Origin: JANXMY01 sp965246745
Lineage (GTDB): Bacteria > Armatimonadota > Armatimonadia > Armatimonadales > Capsulimonadaceae
Direction: 5' to 3'
Length of the DNA: 64,000 nt
Assembly (NCBI GenBank): GCA_965246745.1
Contig: OZ251980.1
Span: 2,852,001 to 2,916,000, forward strand
Positions within the stretch are counted from its first letter, which is position 1. Each line of letters starts with the position of its first letter. A program made the position numbers and the translations under genes. A model generated the notes under the pieces. It saw only the letters and a program-made list of their open reading frames with translations. It did not search any database and was not told where the DNA came from. Below are positions 58,632 to 64,000 of the stretch, piece after piece.

Positions 58632-59561
58632 CTAACGGGCCGGATACGAGCGCAGAAGCCCGGCGGCCTCCGCCGCCTGCTGCGGATCGCCGAGGCCAAG
58701 AGCGCTGCGCCACTGCGCCCGCGCCGCGCCCCGGTCGCCCGCCAAACACAGCGCCGTGCCGAGCGCGACATGCGCGGCGGCATACTGCGGGTTCAAGCGC
58801 AGCGCGGCGCGGTATTCCCGCGCCGCCTCGGACCCTCGCCCCGAGTCGTCCAGCGCGGCGGCCAGGTAAAAATGCGCTTCGGGACTGGCCGGAGCGGCGG
58901 CGACCGCGCGGCGCAGGTCGGCTTCGGCGTCGGCCAGCCGGCCCTGGTTGTACCGTGCCCGCCCGCGCTGCAAAAACGGCGAAGGCAGTTCGTCCTCGGC
59001 CTGGGCCAGATAAACGCGGGCCGGGGTCAGCTTCGGATCGCTTTGGAGCGCGGCTCGGTATTCCGTCACCGCGTCCGCCCGCCGCCCGGCGGCCATCAGC
59101 GCCAGGCCGCAGTTGTAGTGGGCCAGCGCAAAGCCCGGCTGAAGGCGCAGCGCCTCCCGATACTGCACAATCGCCTCGGCATGTCTGCCCTGCACGTCCA
59201 AAACGTTGCCGAGGGCATTAAACGCATCGGCGCTGCGCGGATCAAGCGCGATTGCCTGGGTATACTCGGAGACCGCCCCGGCGTGGTCCCCGGTGTCGTC
59301 CAGGGCGTTGCCGAGCGAATAATGGGCGCGGCTGTCGCCGGGCCGGAGGCGAACGGCTTCCCGGAACTCGGCCAAAGCGTCGGCGTTTTTTCCTTCCGCC
59401 TGCAAAGCAATCCCAAGCGCCCTGCGGGCCTCCGCCGAGGCCGGGGCAAGCCGCACGGCGTCGCGCCCGGCGGCTTCCGCCGCCGGAGTTTGTGCCGACA
59501 GCGGCGCGGCCATCAGCCACAGCGCCGGCAGGACCGCCGAAAACAAAAAACGTGGAAGCAT
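58632..59561 (-). CDS. Exported TPR-repeat protein
   Basis: A 309-residue protein with a signal peptide (SAVLPALWLMAAPLSAQ) and about eight TPR motifs (for example DALAEFREAVRLRPGDSRAH, EAIVQYREALRLQPGFALAH, DAVTEYRAALQSDPKLTPAR). Periplasmic scaffold protein. AAAGGG lies 8 bp before the ATG. The gap to the next gene on its 3' side (58520-58631) contains a fragment like element C. Confidence 0.88.
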   Translation of the reverse strand: MLPRFLFSAVLPALWLMAAPLSAQTPAAEAAGRDAVRLAPASAEARRALGIALQAEGKNADALAEFREAVRLRPGDSRAHYSLGNALDDTGDHAGAVSEYTQAIALDPRSADAFNALGNVLDVQGRHAEAIVQYREALRLQPGFALAHYNCGLALMAAGRRADAVTEYRAALQSDPKLTPARVYLAQAEDELPSPFLQRGRARYNQGRLADAEADLRRAVAAAPASPEAHFYLAAALDDSGRGSEAAREYRAALRLNPQYAAAHVALGTALCLAGDRGAARAQWRSALGLGDPQQAAEAAGLLRSYPAR

Positions 59562-59608
59562 AAAGAACCCTTTCCAGAAGCATGACCCCGGCTATTTTAC
59601 CGCGAATT

Positions 59609-59638
59609 TTGCTTTTTACGCCCGCCCCGCCGTATAAT
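59609..59638 (+). promoter_or_regulatory. Promoter of kdsD
   Basis: TTGCTT (59609-59614), 18-bp spacer, TATAAT (59633-59638); ATG at 59647 is 8 nt on, so the mRNA may be leaderless. Confidence 0.65.
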
Positions 59639-59646
59639 AGAGGGTA

Positions 59647-60651
59647 ATGAGCGAAAATTCCCAAACGCAGGCGCGGCTCGGCGAAGGCCGGCGGGTTCTG
59701 CGCGAAGCCGCGCAGGCACTGGACCGGCTGGCGGCGCGGCTGGATGCGGACGCGTGGAACGCGGCGGCCCAAGTGATTTTGGACACCGCCGGCCGGGTGG
59801 TCGTGACGGGAATGGGCAAAAGCGGCGCGATTGCGCGGAAGCTGGCGGCGACCCTGTCGTCTACCGGCACGCCTGCCCAGTTTCTGCATCCCGCCGAAGG
59901 GGTTCACGGCGACCTCGGCATGCTGCAAGAGGGCGACACCGTGATCGCCCTATCGTACAGCGGCGAGACCGACGAGATACTCGCGCTGCTGCCGGCGCTG
60001 GGGCAGCGCGGAACGCCGCTGGTGGCTGTGACGGGAAATCCGCTGTCCACCCTGGGCCGGGCCGCCTCGGCGGTTTTAGACGCCTCGGTGGAGCGCGAAG
60101 CCTGCGCGATTGGTCTGGCCCCGACCACCAGCACGTCGGCGATGCTGGCGCTGGGCGACGCGCTGGCGGTGACGGTGATGACGGCCCGCCGCTTCACCCC
60201 GGAGCAGTATTCGCGCCTGCATCCGGCGGGGACCCTCGGGCGGCGCTTGACCCTGCGGGTCGCCGACCTCATGCGGACCGGCGAGGCGGCGGCGATTGTG
60301 CCCGAGGGGCGCACGGTGCTGGAAGCGATGCTGGCGATCACCGAGGCCAATGCCGGCGCGGCGATTATCACCGACGCCGAGGGCAAAGTCAGCGGCCTGC
60401 TGACCGACGGCGACATCCGGCGGCACCTTTTGAGCGACCCGCAGCTTTTAGAGCGTCCGGCGGCGGACGCCATGACTCGCTCGCCGGGCACGGTCACCCC
60501 GGACCTGCTGGCCGCCGAAGGGCTGCGGCGGCTCGATTCGTTTCACCCGCTGCCGGGCCAGAAGGCCGGCGACGCCCCGGTGGTGGACCCCGCCGGCCGC
60601 CCGCTCGGCATGCTGACATTGAAAGACTTAGTGAAAGCCGGAATTGTTTAG
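59647..60651 (+). CDS. kdsD: Arabinose-5-phosphate isomerase
   Basis: Interconverts ribulose 5-phosphate and arabinose 5-phosphate, the first step of KDO synthesis for lipopolysaccharide. The 334-residue protein has an SIS domain (VTGMGKSGAIARKLAATLSS, HGDLGMLQEGDTVIALSYSG, EREACAIGLAPTTSTSAML) and two CBS domains (DLMRTGEAAAIVPEGRTVLE; DAMTRSPGTVTPDLLAAE). Full length. It is 3 bp before kdsC and these co-occur as a functional pair. Confidence 0.95.
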   Translation: MSENSQTQARLGEGRRVLREAAQALDRLAARLDADAWNAAAQVILDTAGRVVVTGMGKSGAIARKLAATLSSTGTPAQFLHPAEGVHGDLGMLQEGDTVIALSYSGETDEILALLPALGQRGTPLVAVTGNPLSTLGRAASAVLDASVEREACAIGLAPTTSTSAMLALGDALAVTVMTARRFTPEQYSRLHPAGTLGRRLTLRVADLMRTGEAAAIVPEGRTVLEAMLAITEANAGAAIITDAEGKVSGLLTDGDIRRHLLSDPQLLERPAADAMTRSPGTVTPDLLAAEGLRRLDSFHPLPGQKAGDAPVVDPAGRPLGMLTLKDLVKAGIV

Positions 60652-60654
60652 CCG

Positions 60655-61191
60655 ATGCAAAAAGTCAAGCTGATTGTTCTCGATGTGGACGGCACGCTGA
60701 CCGACGGCACGCTGCTTTACGACGGCAGCGGCAGCGGGCACTCCAAAGCGTTCCATGTCACCGACGGCCTCGGGATTGTTCTGGCGCAGGCGGTGGGCCT
60801 GCGGATCGCCGTGGTGTCCGGGCGGAGCAGCCGGGCCGTGGAAACGCGCGTCCGGGAGCTGAACATCGGGGACCTGGTGCAAAGCTGCGGCGACAAAGCC
60901 GCCGCGCTGACCGCGCTGATGCAGACGCACGGCCTGCGGCCCGAAGAAACCGCGTTTGTCGGCGACGACGTCAACGACCTGCCGGCGTTCCGCGTCGCCG
61001 GAGTCAAAATCGCCGTCGCCGATGCGTCCGAGCTTCTCAAAGCCCGCGCCGACTGGGTGACCTCCCGCCCCGGCGGGCACGGCGCGGTCCGCGAGGCGAT
61101 TGAAGAAATCCTGCGCCGTCAAGGCCGCTTGGACGAAGCGGTGGCGGCGTACCTGGCCCAAATCAAGCCGCCCGAGGCCGCCCGCCAATGA
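60655..61191 (+). CDS. kdsC: KDO 8-phosphate phosphatase
   Basis: HAD-superfamily phosphatase that forms KDO from KDO-8-P. The 178-residue protein carries VLDVDGTLTDG (catalytic Asp), FHVTDGLGI, AVVSGRSS, FVGDDVNDLPAF and GHGAVREAIEEIL. C0-cap-type length. Directly after kdsD (3-bp gap) and overlapping the next gene by 4 bp. Confidence 0.94.
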   Translation: MQKVKLIVLDVDGTLTDGTLLYDGSGSGHSKAFHVTDGLGIVLAQAVGLRIAVVSGRSSRAVETRVRELNIGDLVQSCGDKAAALTALMQTHGLRPEETAFVGDDVNDLPAFRVAGVKIAVADASELLKARADWVTSRPGGHGAVREAIEEILRRQGRLDEAVAAYLAQIKPPEAARQ

Positions 61192-61949
61192 GTGCGTCCC
61201 AAACCCTGACGGTGCTGCACACCAACGATTTTCACAACCACTTTTCGGCGGCGCAGGCGGCCTGGGTCCGGGCCGAACGGGCCACACACGAGAACGTGCT
61301 GCTGCTGGACGCCGGGGACGCGATCTCGGCGGGCAACATCGGGGTCCGGCCCGGCGGCGAGCCGATTTTAGCGCGGATGTCCGAAACGGGCTATGATGCC
61401 ATGACCCTCGGCAACCGCGAGTTTCATGTCGCCGACGCGCTGCTGCGCCTTAAAATCAACCAAGCCGCGTTTCCGGTGCTCTGCGCCAACCTCCGCTGGC
61501 GCGAAAATCGGGGCGAAGCGCTGCCGGTCACGCCGTCGCTTTTGAAAACGCTGCCGAACGGCCTGCGCGTCGCCGTGTTCGGCCTGACGGTGCCGATGGT
61601 GACGCCGCGCATGACCGCCCGGCTGGTGAGCGCGTTTGTGTTTGACGACCCCGTCGCCGCCGCCCAAGCGCAAATCGCCCGCCTCCGTCCCGAAGCCGAC
61701 GTTTTAATCGCGCTGACCCACATCGGCCTGCGCGAAGACGAGCGCCTGGCCGCCGCCTGCCCCGAGCTTGATTTGATTGCCGGCGGCCACAGCCACCACA
61801 AGCTGCACGAGCCGCGCGTCGCCCCCGGCCGCGCTCCCATCGTGCAGGCAGGCTGGTTCGGCCACTTTCTCGGCGAAACCACGCTGATTGTCGGCGCGGA
61901 CGGCGAGGCGACCGTCTCGGGGCGGCTGGTGGAGATGCGCTTTGCTTGA
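61188..61949 (+). CDS. Metallophosphatase / 5'-nucleotidase-like protein (UshA N-terminal type)
   Basis: A 253-residue calcineurin-like phosphoesterase with HTNDFHNHFS, LLDAGDAISAGN, LGNREFHVA, ALTHIGLRED and IAGGHSHHKLHEP, the metal-binding set of the UshA family. It has no C-terminal substrate domain and no signal peptide, unlike UshA, so it is the catalytic domain alone. The NREF motif has Arg where His is common. Overlaps kdsC and the next gene, so it belongs to this operon. Confidence 0.85.
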   Translation: MSASQTLTVLHTNDFHNHFSAAQAAWVRAERATHENVLLLDAGDAISAGNIGVRPGGEPILARMSETGYDAMTLGNREFHVADALLRLKINQAAFPVLCANLRWRENRGEALPVTPSLLKTLPNGLRVAVFGLTVPMVTPRMTARLVSAFVFDDPVAAAQAQIARLRPEADVLIALTHIGLREDERLAAACPELDLIAGGHSHHKLHEPRVAPGRAPIVQAGWFGHFLGETTLIVGADGEATVSGRLVEMRFA

Positions 61950-63831
61950 CCTGCTCCTATTTCTCCTGACCGCCTGGGCCGCCGCCGCGTCGGGCCGCGC
62001 CGCTTTGCGCGGTCTCGGCTTCGCGGGCGACACCCCCCCGCTGGAGCGCACTTTGATCGGCTTTGCGCTCGGGCTGGGCCTGCTGGCGATGCTGATGCTG
62101 GCGCTCGGGCTGGCGGGCGGGCTGTATCCTCTTCTCGGGTTCCTGCCGCCGCTCGTTTTGGCGGCGCTTGGCGGGCGCGAGCATGCGCCGATGGGGCGGC
62201 AGCTGGCCGCCTGGCTGAAATCTCTTCGGCTGTCGCCCTGGGGCGGGGCTTTGGCGGCGGCTTTTTTGGCGTTCGGCCTGGTTTCGCTGGTCGGCTGCTT
62301 CGCGCCGCCGACCGTCGCCGTCGAATGGGACAGCGTCGCGTACCATCTGGCCGACCCGAAGCTGTATTTGCAGGCGCACCGAATTGTTTTTCTGCCCTGG
62401 GAGGACCATTCCAATTTCGGGTTCACCGCTGAGATGTGGTATTTGTACGGCCTGCAAGTCGGCGGCATTCCATTAGCCAAATTGTTCCACTTCGCCTGCG
62501 GGGTCGGCAGCACCCTGGCGCTGTATGCGCTCGGCCTGCGGCTCGCCTCGCCCGCCGCCGGCAAAGTCTCGGCGCTGATGTTCGCTTCGGTGCCGCTGGT
62601 GTTTTGGGAAGCCGGCACGGCGTATGTGGACCTCGCGACCACGTTTTTCACCACGCTGACGCTGCTGGCGCTGGGGCAGGGGGCGCAGGCCCGCGACCCG
62701 CGCTGGCTGCGGCTCGGAGCGGTGCTGATGGGCCTGACACTTTCGACCAAAGCGACCGCGCTGGGGACGCTGGGGCTGCTGGCCGCCGGCGTTTTCGTCT
62801 GGCAAGTGCGCGGCTTGAAGCAGACGCCGCTGCGGGCGCTGCGCTTTGCCGCGCTGTGGGGCGGGCTGGCGCTGGCGGTCGGGTCGCCCTGGCTGATGAA
62901 GTCGGCGGTTCTCACGGGCAACCCGTTTTATCCGTTTTTTTACGGTGTTTTCGGCGGGCGCGGGTGGGACCAAGCCGCCGCCGCGCATTACGCCGCGTGG
63001 AACGCCGGCTTCGGGATGGGGCACGGCTTGTCGGACCTTGCGCTGCTGCCGTGGAACCTGTCCCTGTTTCTGCTGCCGGGTCACCCGCCCCCGGCGGGGT
63101 TTCCGAAGCCGTTCAACGACCGCCAAACTCTCATCACGGCCCTGTCCCCGGTTCTGCTCGGGGCGCTCTTTTTTCCGGTGTTCGTGCGCGGCGCATCGGG
63201 GGCGATCAAAGCGCTGGCCTTGTTCGCTCTGGGGTCCTTTGCGCTGTGGGCCGCGACCGTGCAGTATGCCCGCTACCTGCTGCCAGTTTTGCCGGTGTTC
63301 TGCCTGCTGGCGGCGGATGTTTTGGTCCGTGCCCGGCAGATGCGCCTCAAATCCGGCCACGCGCTGACCGCGCTTGCTGCCGCGTCGCTCGCTTTCTCGG
63401 GTTTTGTCGCCGCCGGCCTGCTGTCGCTGGAAGCCCCGGTCGTCTTCGGCCAAGTGTCCCGCGATGAGTATTTGACGCGCAATTTCGCCCCGTACCCGGC
63501 GATGCAGTATATTAACGCGCAGCTTCCGCCCGGCTCCAAAGTCGTTTTTTACGGCTGCCCCCTCGGCTTCTACTGCGACACGCCGTATGTCTGGGGCGAC
63601 CCGATCCACGGCACCTACATTCCCTACAGCCGCTTCCGCAGCGCCGAAGACTTACGCGCGTTTCTGCACACGCGCGGCATCACGCACATTTTGGTTTGGG
63701 AAGCACAGTTTCCGCTGACCCCGCCGCCGCCCGGCCCGCAGTCGTACACCGGCTGGGTCTACCAGCTCACCGCCGGCACCGGCCCGCCGCTGTTTTCGCG
63801 CCACGGCACGTCGGTCTGGGCCGTGCCGTAA
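61942..63831 (+). CDS. GT-C membrane glycosyltransferase-like protein
   Basis: A 629-residue polytopic protein with about twelve helices. The first extracytoplasmic loop has PPTVAVEWDSVAYHLADPKLY with an Asp typical of GT-C (GT39/83-like) active sites, and the C-terminus has an extracytoplasmic domain (FAPYPAMQYINAQLPPGSKVV). TTG start at 61942, overlapping the metallophosphatase stop. It probably transfers a lipid-linked sugar to a surface polymer; the kdsD-kdsC context suggests lipopolysaccharide or related glycans. Confidence 0.75.
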   Translation: MLDLLLFLLTAWAAAASGRAALRGLGFAGDTPPLERTLIGFALGLGLLAMLMLALGLAGGLYPLLGFLPPLVLAALGGREHAPMGRQLAAWLKSLRLSPWGGALAAAFLAFGLVSLVGCFAPPTVAVEWDSVAYHLADPKLYLQAHRIVFLPWEDHSNFGFTAEMWYLYGLQVGGIPLAKLFHFACGVGSTLALYALGLRLASPAAGKVSALMFASVPLVFWEAGTAYVDLATTFFTTLTLLALGQGAQARDPRWLRLGAVLMGLTLSTKATALGTLGLLAAGVFVWQVRGLKQTPLRALRFAALWGGLALAVGSPWLMKSAVLTGNPFYPFFYGVFGGRGWDQAAAAHYAAWNAGFGMGHGLSDLALLPWNLSLFLLPGHPPPAGFPKPFNDRQTLITALSPVLLGALFFPVFVRGASGAIKALALFALGSFALWAATVQYARYLLPVLPVFCLLAADVLVRARQMRLKSGHALTALAAASLAFSGFVAAGLLSLEAPVVFGQVSRDEYLTRNFAPYPAMQYINAQLPPGSKVVFYGCPLGFYCDTPYVWGDPIHGTYIPYSRFRSAEDLRAFLHTRGITHILVWEAQFPLTPPPPGPQSYTGWVYQLTAGTGPPLFSRHGTSVWAVP

Positions 63832-63970
63832 CAAGCGCGAATTGGCCTTGCCTACTTGCGCCCAAAACAATTTTCACAAACCCGTTGACAAACAAGCGTT
63901 TGTGCTTTATACTGTCTTCATAGCAATCAATGCCAGCCGTCCACTGCGTGACCCAAAGGAGACCCTGCTT
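63832..63970 (+). promoter_or_regulatory. Consensus promoter with palindrome in the spacer
   Basis: TTGACA (63885-63890), 17-bp spacer, TATACT (63908-63913). The spacer holds a perfect inverted repeat ACAAAC-4 nt-GTTTGT (63888-63903), overlapping the -35, which would serve a repressor. AAAGGAG at 63956-63962 precedes the ATG at 63971. Confidence 0.75.
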
Positions 63971-64000
63971 ATGTCCCGCTCTTGTCGCTACCCGCTCTTG
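63971..64000 (+). CDS. Start of a gene cut by the window edge
   Basis: Ten codons, MSRSCRYPLL, behind a consensus promoter and an AAAGGAG site. Too short to classify; it could be a secreted or prepilin-like protein. Confidence 0.4.
   Translation, partial: MSRSCRYPLL

Noticed and set aside
29325..63904. Shared 13-mer ACAAGCGTTTGTG near 29335 and at 63892
   Set aside because: A 13-bp match is expected by chance many times in 64 kb on two strands.
1..64000. tRNA, rRNA or riboswitch genes
   Set aside because: I found no cloverleaf with conserved T-loop, no rRNA motif and no recognised aptamer; a covariance-model scan would settle this.

Overview
The window is high-GC bacterial chromosome from a diderm, aerobic organism. 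Three proteins share the N-terminal architecture 'FTLIELLVVxxIIA...FPVF...R..xCxSNLKQLG' (5334-6158, 21273-21968, 40649-41341), a style of prepilin-like protein abundant in Armatimonadota and the Planctomycetes group. With the alternative complex III operon, a PEP-CTERM protein, KDO synthesis genes (kdsD, kdsC) and many multi-gene clusters of unknown proteins, my best guess is Armatimonadota (Capsulimonas-like). That placement is inference. I see no rRNA, tRNA, CRISPR array, integrase or transposase gene.

Layout. 1-3.0 kb: a minus-strand sugar operon (GT4 glycosyltransferase, an alpha/alpha-barrel-like protein, phosphomannomutase/phosphoglucomutase cut by the window edge). 3.2-7.8 kb: a zinc-ribbon membrane protein and partner, an anti-sigma-like zinc-finger protein, a prepilin-like protein, folE and two thioredoxins. 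7.8-16.3 kb: a minus-strand operon for alternative complex III (actA, actB split in two genes, two NrfD-like subunits, actD, actE), which oxidises quinol and passes electrons to cytochrome c or an oxidase. 16.5-18.6 kb: a divergent run of small membrane proteins that probably belongs to the same respiratory unit. 18.7-25.6 kb: an MTHFR-like protein, a glycine-rich RRM protein with a long leader, a prepilin-like protein plus amidohydrolase pair, a PEP-CTERM protein, a CPBP protease and a STAS protein. 25.6-32.8 kb: a YfhO-like membrane protein, a TPR protein and the translation/replication group fmt, def, priA.

32.9-44.4 kb is more accessory: several unknown proteins, a Gly/Ser-rich lipoprotein, a VapD-type toxin with an unusual in-frame N-terminal extension, a phosphodiester glycosidase, an HD hydrolase, a HAF-repeat protein, a PIN toxin-antitoxin pair and a fatty acyl-ACP reductase. 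44.4-56.6 kb: two TlpA-like thiol proteins, a WYL regulator / NYN ribonuclease / rlmN operon, xylA, an EAL phosphodiesterase, an acyltransferase and a bacterial Clp1/Grc3-like P-loop protein. 56.7-64 kb: a truncated PLD-family gene, a 53-residue peptide gene, a TPR protein, kdsD-kdsC with a metallophosphatase and a GT-C membrane protein, and the start of one more gene.

The most unusual signal is a set of at least seven large, near-perfect inverted repeats (about 95-220 bp) of several sequence types. Several lie inside or at the edges of genes: one in-frame in actB1, one forming the N-terminus of the ActE lipoprotein, one forming the n-region of the HAF-repeat protein, and one supplying the C-terminus and stop codon of the WYL regulator. 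Two at 46.7 and 51.8 kb are the same family. They look like non-autonomous palindromic elements that are tolerated in coding sequence. A second general pattern is a consensus -10 hexamer 6-9 nt before the start codon of seven genes, which suggests frequent leaderless transcripts.
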